Origin: Rhytidiadelphus loreus
Taxonomy: Eukaryota; Streptophyta; Bryopsida; Hypnales; Hylocomiaceae
Reading direction: 5' to 3'
Assembly: GCA_947034895.1 (NCBI GenBank)
Contig: OX344762.1
Span: 75,944,981-76,008,980, forward strand
DNA length: 64,000 nucleotides
Under the pieces are notes generated by a model that was given only the letters and a program-made list of their open reading frames with translations, had not been told where the DNA came from and searched no databases. The translations under genes were made by a program, and so were the position numbers. The first letter of the stretch is position 1; each line of letters begins with the position of its first letter. This document shows positions 34,401 through 47,260 of this stretch, piece by piece.

Positions 34401-37400
34401 TCTCTCGGCTGCTCTTAATTTCTTCACAAGCCAGTTCGGGTTTCTCGCCTTCCTCGTCGATAGATTTAGTTTTTTCTAGAGTAAACATGGATATTTGAGC
34501 TTCGCCAGCATCTGACAGGTCAGTAACTATCCGATCTCCGTCCTCAGAATCCGACGTTGCCTGCAAATTCTTTTCCGTATTAAGGGATGACTTCTCAGAA
34601 AAATTCTCTTCCAATGCGTTGAATGGGGCGTTCATTGTATTGGATGAATCATCACCATTACCTGCTCTGTTCCTTCTGTCATTTTCACATGTTGCTGTCT
34701 CTTCAGGACCTGCTTTCGACAGTGATTCATCATGAGAGTAATCATTCTCACCGAAAAAAACAGTGTGCACCGTTTTCCAGTGGGACTCCCTCCTGAATTT
34801 CAAAGACGGTAAGAGTTACCACAGTAGTTTGACAACTACTCAATAGGTGTCAACGATTTTCATCTTCAACTGTAAAAGAAAACCTGAGTAAACACACTTA
34901 CAGACGCTTGAGACAGTACATCATTAAATTTGAATACCAATTACGAGTGGTGTTGCAGGTAGATTTCATCTTCTTGGATCAAGCCCACCTCAGGTCATCT
35001 TGCGCAGACAGCAACGGACTGCCTTCAGGTTGTAAGGCCCGACTCTCAAGAACGTTTTGCTGAAGATTTGTACCAAGATCCTCAGCAGGATAACTGCGGA
35101 TGTTAGAACTATCGACAGGGTGCACTGCTTCTCTTCGGGCTTCGGAGAGAGCTCTGTATCCATCACGTCCTAAGCGCTGCACACAGAATCCATCTATCAC
35201 TTACATAAAACCGGACATCAATTTCCAAACGGGGATACCTACGTTCTGAATGAGAAAACCCAATTGCATTTAAAACTAATTGAGGGCAGACTAACTGTAC
35301 CTTTTTACTTTCAGCAGGCTCTGTATGAGGCCTATCAGCAGCTTTGTAACTCGAATCGTGTACTGTTGCTGAAAGGGTTATGACTTGCCCAAGCTTTATC
35401 TGAACCGAGCTATCTTTCTGATCGTTTTGGCAAGAGTCCTTTGATTTCACATCAAGAGGATCAAAGGGTATTGCCTGATCAACTCTTCTTGGGGTACTGA
35501 TGGTTCTATCCAAGTGTCTGGGAGATTGTGTCGGGGCAGACTTCAAGCATCTAGGAGGCGGTCGGGACTCGGCGTTTGCTATACAACGTTTCCTCATGGA
35601 ACGTGACATGTTAAGCGGAAGACGCCAAATGAAGATGCAGCTGTCTCCACTTACCTGAAAGCTCGTCAACTCATGACAGTAAGTTGTTAACGATGCTCAA
35701 AAACATGTAAAATTATACTTTTTCTGAGAGAAGCAAAATGCCAAAGTCAGATCTGAGTCAGCCTAGCGAAACCTCAACTGACCACAAACAGAGTCACGGT
35801 GTTTGTATTCGCAGCAGAAAATGAAACAGATAAACAGAGAGACCAAGATTTTCCGAGCAAGAGATCTAGTTTAAAGCGATGTAAACCATTTTAGTTTTGA
35901 ACGATGCCTGCAACTTGTGCACAGTAAATTAAATTGACAGGCAAGAAATATTACTTCGGAAATCCACATTGCCAGCGCAATGAGCAACACGTTCGCAATG
36001 CATAGCAAGAACGCTCTCAGTTTTGATGACAACAACCACAAGTGTATCTAACAAAAGTAAAAGGCTGTCATGCTGCATTGTAACTGCAGTAGAATAGGAA
36101 GCTTTTAATTTTCATTACTTACAGATACAAGTCTTCTGCAGTCTGGAAGGAATACCATTCCTGTAACAATTTCTGCATGCCCTGATGCATAAGCCAAAAG
36201 CTCCCCATTGAGGAAATCGTACACCCTCAATATTCGATCTGAATGGGAACATATAACATACATACCGCTGGGATCCAAGCGGACCTGTCGAGCCGTATAG
36301 CATCAAGCGTGCAAGTGCACAACAGAATTGTTAATTGTATGTTTCTTGACCTTTGGGACTTGACAAGGGCCCCAAGATGAACAGACTCTTAATTTACGCC
36401 GAACTATAAAAATAGGATAGAGTTCATTCTTCTTAATTGAGTGTCAGAACATCAATCCACCTTTCGTCAAACAGATCCACGAAGAAGATGACGTCTGAAG
36501 TGCTTTTTCTTAAACTCTAATTTGAAGTAAATTGCAGAACTGTTACGGAATAATAAGTTAAACAATATAGTCCAAGTCACCTTGAAAGGCTCGCCAACAT
36601 CGCCCTCAGGCTTCAGATATCGAACAGTCTTGCCACTAGCCAAATTCAGGATGCTGAGCTTCTTATCCTAGTTTCAATCATCAATAGAAGTACATGGGTT
36701 GTATGATAGAAGAATAAAACCAGTAGGCGTAGACAGAAAAAAACATGTCCATAAAATCACAAGGTATAGTAATAGACCACAAGTGCCACACTGCCATCAT
36801 TTGCTCTACCTATGAACGGTACCTGCCCAACAGCCACTGCGAGTTTGTCGCAGGGATCCGTGTCAATGTCATAGAACGTTCCTCGTGGTGAAAGCTCCTG
36901 ATGGTAGCGTGAACTTTTGCATCCAGCGCCCGAAGCCACCACGTTGCGAAACACTACAGTCCTGCGCATAATCCACTATAAGGACTTCATCCTGCTCTAA
37001 GTGTAAGAAATCAAAGTATTCGCGTTTCAAGGAGTACACCCAAGAATATATTCGAATTTTGAATCTACAAACGGGTATGAATGAGAAGAAATAGTCGAAT
37101 TTTGAAAATGATGTAGAAGTGGAGCACCTCTGAGTACTTACTTATCTGCACTGCAGCTAAGGAGCTTCGACCCACTGCATGCGAACTTCACGGTGGTCAC
37201 GGATGCTGAGTGGTCGTCCAAGGTCTCGACAACATCATAACCCCTGCAAAGCAATGCCCTTATCAGAGGAAGACATGCACAAACGTCTGCTAACTAGAGA
37301 GGACTATCCTTGATTTACATCCTAGCCCATGTATTCAGTACTTACACTGAACGCTTTGCATTCAAGTCATGAACATTGAGTCCAACCTGTTCACATCATA

Positions 37401-40400
37401 AACATGTATAAGGCGATCTCTGCCTCCAGAAGCCAATAGGGGCATGCAGACTGGTTCCTCAACCAATCTGTCATTTGTGTTTGAAGTGAAGCTCAACGAT
37501 AACAATTCACCATAATGTGCTTCCTGTCAACATTCCTGCAAAACTTTCAGCTTTCCAGCATGTGAATGGCGATTATTGCATCTACTTGGATTCTTTCAAC
37601 TGATACATAAATGTGAGGTCATACAAATACCCCCTCTCCAACTCACTTTTACTCAGAAAATTTCAAATACCACAACACTGTCGTGCAGCAAGAGGAGGAC
37701 GCACTTTGAAGCTTAACAGTTGCAACGTATTCAAGTCATAGATACGAAGATTTCCATTTCGATCACCAGCAGCAAGATGCTGTCCATCTGGACTAGCACA
37801 GATTGTCCGAAACCCGTGCAAAGTATCCACCGACTCCCCATCTATCGTACCCATGGCATTTTTATCCTTTTGATCTCCCCTATTTTCTGCAGGCAATTAA
37901 GCATTTATTTATGTTATAGATATCTGTTTTAGGTTAACAAGCAATACATTTGAGGTGCATGGCGATATTCAACCACAAGAATATGCACTCTCCAATAGAA
38001 AGCGAGTTGCATGAATTCAAAAGACACCTGAAAGCTCAAATTTATCCTCAATGTGACACGCTTAAAGGATGCTACATCATGCAGCATTACCGCATTTTCC
38101 TTCTCCCAAGTAAACTACTGCAGGATTTCAAATTGGCTCACCTATGTATAGAACGCCCAAAACATCTTTGCTATAAATATTGGGAGGCCGCGGTGCATTC
38201 AATCCTACACTACACTTCTCCTGCCCTGAACCGAGATTCCACAACCTAATTGACCCATCAGCAGAGCACGTCGCAAATGCTCCACCAAGCGAACAGTCTT
38301 TCTCATTGTTTAGCTGGAGAGCTGGCGCTTGCTTTGGTGTTGGTAATAGAGACACATCCCAGATGCAAGAATTGTGGGAGAGCAATGTACGGTATCTTCC
38401 TATCTGCATCAATGAAGAAATCTTTGAGTAGTTTCGATAGGGAAAGGTTGCTCTGAACATATACTGCAAACCTTTTGGATTCAACATCAACTAGACGACC
38501 ACAATTTGAGTTATACGGAGTACTAGAAAGTGAACAGATAGTGAGAAAGCTAAAAAGGAATACCCATTACGGCAACAATTTATCCTCTGATAGAACATCT
38601 CTAAAGTGATACAGAGCACTATTGCCACGAGCTCTGAGCACAGATGTACCTTTGAGAAGCTCTGCACATCCCAAACCAGAAGGCTATGGTCTCCGTAAAT
38701 GACAGCTGTGATTCAAACATACGAGTAATCGATTGAGCACGTCCCGGCCAGAGTAAAACGTAATATGAGTAAAACATAAGGACATACAGAGACCATGGAT
38801 AAAACATTTCGTGTTCAGACAAACGCCACCGACTTTCAAACAAAGAAATGAAACACACAAGTAGCACTATTATACCGAGAGTGTGCCCTTCTTGAAGGAA
38901 GCTGCACGCAACAGCATCAGGGAACCGAATGCCAGGTTGTGTACGGTTTCCAACGGCAAGAGTAGCACCAACACTGGCATCTGTTAGTCCATGATAACCA
39001 TAAGGAGCAGGTCTTGGCAATGTGACAGCATATGCAAGGCTCCCATGCATGAAAACACGAACAATCCCATCACTGCAAGCACATCCCACATGGGCTTCGG
39101 AAACAGCTAGAGCGTATCCATGCCTGACCTGCGCCGGACCGGGTCATCATCCACGACATCCAACCGATCGTCAATAATGTAGAAGTCACTATTTCAAAGA
39201 ATGACTGATAAGAAAAAGATCAATCTAGCCTTGGAGGGATTTAAGAGACAAACAAGACACGCAAACTTATATAGAAGCCCTATCATTTGAGTTAAGCATA
39301 GGTCAAAAGTTATTTTTTGTTTAAAGGAACAAAATTAAAGAGCAGCAGAAAACTAATTTGACCAATCGCACGACTGCGTTTCATATATGCAATTCAACAG
39401 TACACTAGCTTGACGCAATAGCGAGGTGTTGGAGCACTGGCCCTAGTACCTTCAGATCAACCCACTTCTCAATAGCCAAACCGCAATGAAGCAAGCACAG
39501 AATTCCTGAAAATTTCGAGGGAAAAAGGTAAGTCCGGTAAAACTTTTGTCGGCACTGTAGATTTCCGAAGTGAAACTTCGCTGCGAGATAAAGTTGGCAC
39601 ATGTACGAAAATAGGTTTGTAGAAAAACTACTATTAGTATCTAAATGTAACCATGTGCACCAAAATATATATAAAATTTGATATGCTTCAGAATTCAGTC
39701 CCACAAATATGATATACCCGCATCTACTGGGAAACACGCACCTGCAGCACTTAAAGCGTACAGTGGTTGAAAGTCAGGGGTCACAGTTGTCGCATCCTTT
39801 GCTGGTGGAGCAGACAGGATTGCAACGAAAGAACTATCTTTCTGGCTACCGAGTTTTACGGTTTTTCCTTCCATTCCGATGGTTCCATTGCCTCCGGCAG
39901 ATCTAGCTTTGGGCAAGCCAATCACCCAATGTTTCAAATGCTTTATGCCACCAGTCACAAAAAAACTACCATCTGACGCAAATTGCAGTGCACATGCCGG
40001 TTGAGATGTTGTGGAAGCGCGAGATTTTGCTAATAACGTGCCACTTCTCCAATCCCAGAGGCATACATGTCCATCACTATGAACACCAACCGATACAAGG
40101 TGTTTTCCTGCAAGTAGAGATTATCAGACATACATGTCAGAACCATGAAAGGCAACTTACTCTACGTTCTTCTCGCTATATGACCTTCATTGTGATTGGG
40201 AGATATCAAACAGCTGTTTCAAGAAAATTCTTTATTAATAATCTTGAAGAAAATGTTTGTCAAAACTTCCATCCAAGTAGCCCAAGTATGAACTGCATAG
40301 AAAAGCTGCGTGTCCTCAATAAATTCAAACACTGCTTTGTAGAATAATAAAGCTTCAGACTCGTATTAATCCTAGATTGCTCACCATTCGGTGAAAATTG

Positions 40401-41445
40401 AACAGAGCAGACCCCATGTTTATGTGTCCTCAATTCAGCAACACATGTTCCCACAGAAACCTCCCAAACAATAACGCCTGGCTGGTGCCCTGACTGCATT
40501 CAATAAATTTGTACATCAGTGGAACGAGTCAAAACGTATACAAACTAGGAGTTCAGTGATCGGTAAAATCTTTAGGTCGCAATAATAAACCCTGGTTAAT
40601 GACCGTTCTCTACAGATTTGAAACATTCCAGGCACAACAGAGAATTTTTTGGTAGAAAGTCTGGGTTTCGTTTCACATCCAGTCCAGTCATTCAAACAAA
40701 TTAACGGTCAGAGGATGGGTCAATTTCAAGAGCGAATACAGATTGTTCTTGGAAAGCATCATATGACAATCTATAGATCCGGAAAAAGTGTTCACACAGC
40801 ACCCTTCACATACCTCGCCAGCTGCAAGAAGTCTTCCTCCTTGACCTGAGTAAGCAATACATGTGAAAGCTTTAGCGCTTTTAGGAGCCATTAAAAATCG
40901 GGTTTGACAGCTGGTCTTGACGTTGTAAACAACTACAACAGCGCCAGCCAAGTAAGCGAGTTCTCCCGTGGTTGGATTGCATGATAACCCGCTTGCCGAC
41001 GTCGACGTTAATCCAATGACTCTTTCCAGCTCTAGCTGCAAGAGTGAAGAATGCAAATCTGTATCTCATTTTGATAAAAACGTGTCAAATGACAAACAAA
41101 ATTTTCTTTTAATTGCAGTGATTTCTTGAGCTCAAGAATTTGATTATTATGATTCGGGTTATCCACATACAAAGTTCAACAACTTTGAACCACAAGACCT
41201 AACACTCTAAGAACCGCTAGATTGAAAGAGATACTCGTTCTTGCAGACTATTCAGACAACATTGCATATGCAATTGGAGAAAGTCAGTACACGGCGTTCC
41301 ACAAGAGGCCGGAATAGAATTCTGAAAATGGGCGGACCGTGCAAACTTGAAAAGGGAAAGGGTAAAAGAAATCTAGCAGGAAATCAAGTTTAATCACCTT
41401 CCCGCATCCTTCGAGCTTCCTGACTTTCCTTTTGAGGAGCCTCAT
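31471..41445 (-). CDS. WDR62/MAPKBP1-family WD40 scaffold protein, 20 exons
   Basis: Exons, 5' to 3' on the minus strand: 41445-41398, 41035-40814, 40493-40385, 40107-39742, 39505-39450, 39128-38876, 38705-38650, 38403-38142, 37886-37705, 37523-37387, 37243-37142, 36961-36823, 36667-36581, 36284-36123, 35654-35301, 35176-34989, 34792-34117, 33940-33725, 33374-32201, 31910-31471. All phases agree and the total is 5229 nt, 1742 residues. The N-terminal 740 residues form WD40 repeats with family signatures: LERVIGLTSTSASGLSCNPT, GHQPGVIVWEVSVGTCVAEL, GIKHLKHWVIGLP, EKWVDLK, DHSLLVWDV, SHNSCIWDVSLLP, GGRDRLIHVYDV, ETLDDHSASVTTVKF, VSGDSCIFIWRLP. The rest is a long Ser/Glu/Lys-rich, probably disordered tail, with a short helical stretch around exon 18 and SLYDLMEAADRASSLFSEVR near the end. 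Animal relatives scaffold JNK signalling and act at spindle poles; the plant role is not well known. The exon 10 donor (CAG|GTTGGA) is weak. The start is the only ATG that joins in frame. Confidence 0.88.
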
Positions 41446-42834
41446 GGTGAGTGTCCGCGTCGCTGAAATTTTCCTACGGCTTTAGCAAGCACGTCCTTCC
41501 ATCACCCACTCCTGTCACCAAATATAAATGACATGAGAAGTGCTGACACTATCCTTCCTCATAGTTATCCAACAATTGTTTGGAAATTAAGCGTAAATCT
41601 CTAATTGCCTAACCTAGTCAAACCTTTAAAATCATCTGATGTATAGGGATGTCAGAGTATGGGAAACTATAATTTACGCCGATCATGAAAAGGAACCGGC
41701 ATTCAGTATCTCTGGACAGACTGAGCAGCGCATAAGCGAAGGAATTAGAAGTCACCAACATCTGAACAGATACCAAGAAAGTGGTGTATCCGATACATCA
41801 AGAGGTGGTGACTGTACAGCATATGTCGAGAATTAAGTAAAACCACAGTAAAATTCTCAATGTTATCAGGCCCGTGCAGGAATTTTTCAATGAGTACGGA
41901 ATGATCCAGAAAAACAAAATCGGTTGTGAAGGTAGCATAAGAAACTACTTCAGTTCTCAATTCGTCAGTAGTGCTTCCGCTGCTCAATCGCTGTGCACTA
42001 GGTTCAATCCATGTCTGTTGACTATTTCCCCGATCTGTCCTCTACAAAGGGTTTCCAAGCTCTCGCTTCAACGTTAGAAACCAGTGAGAGAAACTGGCGA
42101 AGATAAAGAGCGAAAAAAAACAAGAACAAAAAGTAATGAATTCATGTTTATTCTGTTTAATGTTAAGGTGCACATTGAGTAGTAGACATGCCTGGTCAAG
42201 TCTTAACCGTCTCAAGAAAATCTACGTTCCGTAGATTCGTTACACTGCAGGATCTGTTGACCTGCGACAGGAAAGCCTCGGCATTCCAATCTGAAGACCA
42301 CCACATCCTTGCTGTAAGCGTACGTAAAACCTCCAATTCTCCCCATTCCTCATCAATTCAATACAGAGTGTCTCAGTCTGCACAAAATTGGATCCTGAAA
42401 CTCCTCCAGGCATCGATGCCAGAGATAATCCGGCAAACGACTCTGGATAGACGGTAGCTCATATGCTCAACACGTGAGCTCGGACATGAATTTACGAGGG
42501 CATGGCCATGAACAATATCAGTAGAAATAAACCGACGATGTCGTGATCTTAACAGCACCTGTGCCCCCTCTCACACCATCCACACAATTATCCTCCACGG
42601 CTACATTAAGATCTCACCACCGCCGCAACATAATGCAGCATTACTTGGATCCAGTTCCTCGCAAACCGCCATTACCAAATCCTCAAAAGCAGAGCTAACA
42701 GCAGCCGACAATTTCATTAACCAAGCTCCAAGCTTCTCACTCCTTCGCCATCCCCGACAGTTATTATTCACGGCGTGACAAGAAAATCACTTGTCCATTA
42801 TCGGCACAACGACCGACCAATTTGTGAAGAATAT
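41446..42834. other. 5' flank of the WD40 gene
   Basis: Promoter and 5' untranslated sequence of the WD40 gene are expected here, on the minus strand. Short ORFs (for example 42188-42457) have no recognisable domain. No TATA box is convincing enough to place. Confidence 0.35.
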
Positions 42835-43445
42835 AAGTAGCACGCCTCGCCTTACCTCCGTTTGTCTCCCAAGGTTTCAAATTCGAGAGCATCATCGCGA
42901 TTCATGTAACGAAGTTCGATCACCTGGCAATGTGAGGTCCAGGAACTTAATTAACATACAACGAATTTCTGTAGCAAAATTTTGTGCAGGAACGAAGCAG
43001 CAGTCTCCCCTCGCTTCCGTTTGCCTCCCAAGGGATCAAGAACGAGCGCATCATCGCAATGCATATAACGAAGTCCGATCAACTAGCAATGTGAGGTCAC
43101 GGAACTTAATTAACCTCAGGTGTCAAATATTCGCACAACGAATTTTATTCGCCACTTCTGTGCAAGAAACAAGCAGCACGCCTCCCCTCACTTCGGTATG
43201 TCTCCCAAGGGGTCAAGAACGAGCGCATCATCGCAATGCATGAGACAAAGTCTTAGAAACTGACAACGTGAGGTCGAGTAACTTAACATCGGCTGTCGAT
43301 TATTCGCACAACGAATTCTATTCGCCAATTTTGTGCAGGAACGAAGCAACACGACTGGCCTGACTCACTTCCGGTTTGTCTCCCAAGGGTTCAAGATCGA
43401 GCGCCTCATCGCAACGAACGTAACGAAGACCGATCTAACTTAATA
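42835..43445. repeat. Four-copy tandem repeat, unit about 159-178 bp
   Basis: Four similar units are anchored by CTCCCAAGG at 42866, 43025, 43202 and 43380. Shared strings include GAACGAGCGCATCATCGCAA and CAATGTGAGGTC...GAACTTAATTAAC. The 150-codon ORF at 42791-43243 simply crosses the units and is not annotated as a gene. Confidence 0.8.
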
Positions 43446-43959
43446 ATACCAAATGAATGCGAGGTCGGGCAAGAAAGCAACACTGGACTCAGGATAATCT
43501 CAGGCATAATCTCATTTAATAAGACTGTTCTTGTTGTGAGAAAAAGCACGACGGAGTTGCTGTTGTTGCAAGAGGAGTTTTTTCCTTCCGAAGTCGGCAA
43601 CTCAACTCCGCGCCCAAAGCCTTGACCGTTAGCCTTCCAAGCTCGCATCTATTTTCCACGAACATATGTCATGCAATAACCTAACCGATCCTTTGGTCAG
43701 TTCATCCAATGCCCTGTTGTGATTTGTATGTGTGTATCCAAGAAGTCTATTTGGATCTTGGAGTTGTTTCATGACTCCTAAATTCTTCATCAGCTCTGTA
43801 GGTTAAGTGTAAACCCTACTACTAAGGTAGACACCAGCCCATTTCTGTTTGCTGCTTAATTCCGTCATTCTACTTTTGTTTCCAATCCTGTCCAAAACAT
43901 CATCCAAATCCATTCATTTTCTGGAAAAAAATCACTTTGGTGACTACGTGACTTAAATA
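43446..43959. other. No gene seen
   Basis: Transition from the gene island to repeat-rich DNA. No domain or element end was recognised. Confidence 0.4.
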
Positions 43960-44204
43960 GGACTAGTATGCCTTGTGTCATTGCCACAACATAATATAAT
44001 AAAATAAAAATAATGGTAATTTTCTAAATTTTTTAATTCATGAAAACTACAAAATCCAATATCTTTTTCTGCCATGAGTCGGAATGCCATGTATGAAATA
44101 AAGTCCATGCACCCTTCCTTGCAATGAGCTTTCTAATAGTACCATGAATGTGATCAGGGATGTATGGTTCTAGGGATCTCACCATAACAAACAAACAAAC
44201 TCAT
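43960..44204 (+). repeat. About 245-bp direct repeat, copy 1
   Basis: It is repeated at 45010-45245 in the same orientation (shared TACCATGAATGTGA and GATCTCACCATAA followed by ACAAACAAA). The copy ends where the TTAA element at 44205 begins. Confidence 0.6.
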
Positions 44205-44990
44205 TTAACCCCTAAACACCGTTTTTTAGCAACACAACGATTTGGGGCAGCTCACTATAGACGGAATTTTAATTTTTTTCCTTTAAAAATTTCACACAAT
44301 GTGTGCCCAAGGAGTAGCTATAAGGCACAACAATTTTCATAACTTTTGACTACATAATTCAAAAGTTATTGCATGATATGTAATTTTTAGTGTTCAAATT
44401 TGTGGGTAGTTATGGAATCTCTACTCTAAAATAAACTTTGAAGTCTTTTATTTAACTCAATTTTAAGTATTTTTGAAAAAAAAATAAAAACATTAGGTGT
44501 ATATTTATATTACAAAATTAAAACAATTAGGATTGGCATTTTTCAATTCTATAAATAAATTGTTCACAATTTAGTATTTTTAATCATTCTCTACTTCTTT
44601 CTACTTACTATTTTTTTCCTATATGTTGTACAATTCCAAATGATCTAAAAAATTTCAAGCATGTAGTCAACTTGACTTGAGGAATGAATCCAAAGAGTAA
44701 CCACCATTTTGGACATTTTTTCATACAAATGTGACCTTGTGAAGTGCAGCTGCCCGTATTTGCACAGGGCCCAAAAAATGATTTTTGTCACTTCAAACGT
44801 TAATATCTTGCAATCTACACGGTGGAAAATTCTGAAATTTTTTCCACATCTTTTTGAACTATTTTACTACGAGATCCTATGGTTACATGTGTCCAAAAAT
44901 GTTTTTCATCTAAATTTTGGTGCTTGTAAATGCAAGGGCAGTTTTGGAGGAGTTTTGGTGAAAACATAGTCTTTGACCTTTAGGGGTTAA
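44205..44990. mobile_element. TTAA-flanked element (786 bp), young subfamily
   Basis: It begins TTAACCCCTAAACACCG and ends GACCTTTAGGGGTTAA. The right 300 bases are almost identical, in inverse orientation, to 51812-52100: the 86-codon frame found in both differs at three residues. It is shorter than relatives because of an internal deletion near 44400. Confidence 0.8.
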
Positions 44991-45009
44991 TGTATAGATG
45001 TATAGAGTA

Positions 45010-45245
45010 TAGACTAATATGCCCTATATTGTTGCCACATTATAATAAAAATAAAATAAAAATATTTTTCTAATTTTTTAATTCATAAAAACTTTGAAAT
45101 TCAATATCTTTTTTGTTGGTAGTTGAAATGCCACCAAACAATTTCCATGTACCAATCCTCGTAGAGAGCTTTTGAACAATACCATGAATGTGACCAACGA
45201 ACACACAGTTCCAAAGATCTCACCATAATAAACAAACAAAACAAA
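45010..45245 (+). repeat. About 245-bp direct repeat, copy 2
   Basis: Diverged copy of 43960-44204, placed just after the TTAA element. A tandem duplication whose junction was hit by the element would explain the layout. Confidence 0.55.
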
Positions 45246-45258
45246 ACAAGCAACCTCT

Positions 45259-45590
45259 AAGGTAAAGTAGCCTATAACATGCAAACTACCTAATGCAGTC
45301 ACCTAGAAAACCATGCATTAGAGTCTCATATCAACCCATGGCAGATTCTTTTTAACAAATGGGACTAGGACTGCATTAGGCTAATTTGTGGCCATAATCA
45401 ATGCCTTGGGAGATGGTCATGGAGTTGTTAATAAGTGTCATAGGACACTTATACCTTTCTAGTGTAAACTCATCATAAAAAGCTATTTTTTTATTCTTTC
45501 ATGTCATGTCCATGTTAGAAAATGTTGTGATTGTTTTAGGTGGCAAGATGACCATCATGGAAACACTTTAGAAAGTATTTGGACCTTCCA
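45259..45590 (+). mobile_element. Partial MITE of the TAAGGTAAAC family
   Basis: It begins TAAGGTAAAGTAGCC and follows the 9280-9826 sequence (GCTAATTTGTGGCCATAATC, GCCTTGGGAGATGGTCATGG). It breaks off near 45590 without the right terminal repeat. Confidence 0.6.
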
Positions 45591-45699
45591 TTGGGCTGTG
45601 AGTTTTTTTACTATTTTCCTTACTAAATAGTGCCTGCCCAGTTCTGGCCATCATTGTCCACCATAGCATTCCAACAACCATGTCGTATTTGGCGCGAAT

Positions 45700-45956
45700 T
45701 TTAAACCAGTGACGTACCCGTCATGCTTGAGCCTGGCACGATGTCGAAAGTACAATCATATCCTATCGCCAAGACGAGCAACTGTCGCGCGCAGTGAAGT
45801 TGATAGGATCCTGACACGTGTGAGGTCGAGGGAGGCTTGGGCGGGGGAGCGAAAAAGGCCAACCTTGCCTAGAGTCACCGTTTCAATGTTTTGCGTTAAA
45901 ATTCAGTGTTTTCAGTTGCGTATTTTGCGTGTTTGATTTTCTGCCAGGACGGCAAT
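45700..45956 (+). other. GC-balanced 5' region of the split gene
   Basis: Base composition rises to about 50 percent GC before the ATG at 45957, unlike the flanking repeats. It probably holds promoter or 5' untranslated sequence of the downstream gene. A frame is open here too, but no domain is seen. Confidence 0.35.
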
Positions 45957-46764
45957 ATGAGGCCAAGATCTTCTATTCAATCAGTTTTATTGTACAATGA
46001 GCAAAATAGTGATGGAAACTGGATACCTCGCAAGTATGAATTAAAATCTTGGGTTACATTGATGCCTAGAAAGAGAGGTGAGCATGTGAAGGACGCCTTG
46101 AAACATGGAAGTAGTAGCCTTGAAGGAGACTACAAGGCAAAGATTCTACAGTTTAGGCTGAGTTCGCAATCTACTACCGTCACTGAGGTCCATGTTCAAC
46201 ATGCTTACCAATACAAGCAGCTAGATTTGAATCTTGAAGTCCCTGTTGCAATGTTCGGTGCCAACTGTAAGTTTTAATATCCAGCTTACACTTATTCCTA
46301 CTACTCTTGTATTCAATTTCATTCAATTTATTGTGCTTGTATTTGTTCAATACTAATAAAAATAGCTTGATTGCTTTAATCAGATTTGTATCCCTCGTTG
46401 TATGAAGATTGGGTCGATGCTAAAAGCATAACTGGGGTCATATCTGTTGTCCACGCTGAAGTTGGAGAACCTGGTCGAAGAGGGCGTACTCACAAAGAAC
46501 TTCTTTGTAACGGCCTATTTTTCTACAATGCTCAATATCATCCTCGAGTAAGACAAGAGCGATATGGAAGGCTACACTACAAGAAAAACAGTGTATAAAT
46601 GACTGCAAAGAATGACTACATAGGAGTCATTGTGGACAAAAATGACTCCACTGTGATTTTGGTCCGTAGAGTCATAGTGGACTAGTCATTTTTATAAATG
46701 ACTGCCATAGTATTATCACCATCCATTGTGAGCTTGGATGGGGTTTTGGATGAAACTTCCAAAG

Positions 46765-47075
46765 TAGTAAATCTAAGAAATTTGAATATTATTTTTTGAA
46801 ATCTAGGATTATATTCTGAAATCTAGGAAAGGTGAATATTTTTCTTCTAAAATCTAGGATTGTATTCTAAAATCTAGGAAATGTGAATATTATTTTTTGA
46901 AATCTAGGATTATATTCTGAAATCTAGGAAATGTAAATATTTTTCTTCTGAAATTTAGGATTGTATTCTAAAATCTAGGAAATGTGAATATTATTTTCTA
47001 AAATCTAGAATTATATTCTAAAATCTAGAAAATGTGAATATTATTTTCTAATATCTAAAAAATCTGAAGATTATT
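46765..47075. repeat. 51-bp tandem repeat inside the CACTA element
   Basis: About six units contain AAATCTAGGAAATGTGAATA. Subterminal repeats of this kind bind transposase in characterised CACTA elements; that role is inferred here. Confidence 0.75.
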
Positions 47076-47094
47076 TTCAAGTTGTGGTGAAATG

Positions 47095-47260
47095 TGCAAA
47101 ATGAGTACACCATATACCAAACACCATACACCATATACAAATACATTATTCATACACCATATACAAATACATAATTCATACATCATACACCATATGCATG
47201 ATTCATTCATCATATACCATATACAAATACATGATACACAATACACTATATTTTGCATAT
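47095..47260. repeat. Short tandem repeat ACCATATACAAATACAT
   Basis: A degenerate 25-30 bp unit of ACACCATATACAAATACATxATTCAT, repeated about five times. Confidence 0.6.

Noticed and set aside
42791..43243. 150-codon ORF with internal repeats upstream of the WD40 gene
   Set aside because: It is produced by a tandem DNA repeat happening to stay open. Unit lengths are not multiples of three throughout, and the fourth unit breaks it.
42835..43445. CRISPR array
   Set aside because: Units are about 170 bp with no short repeat/spacer alternation, and the DNA is eukaryotic.
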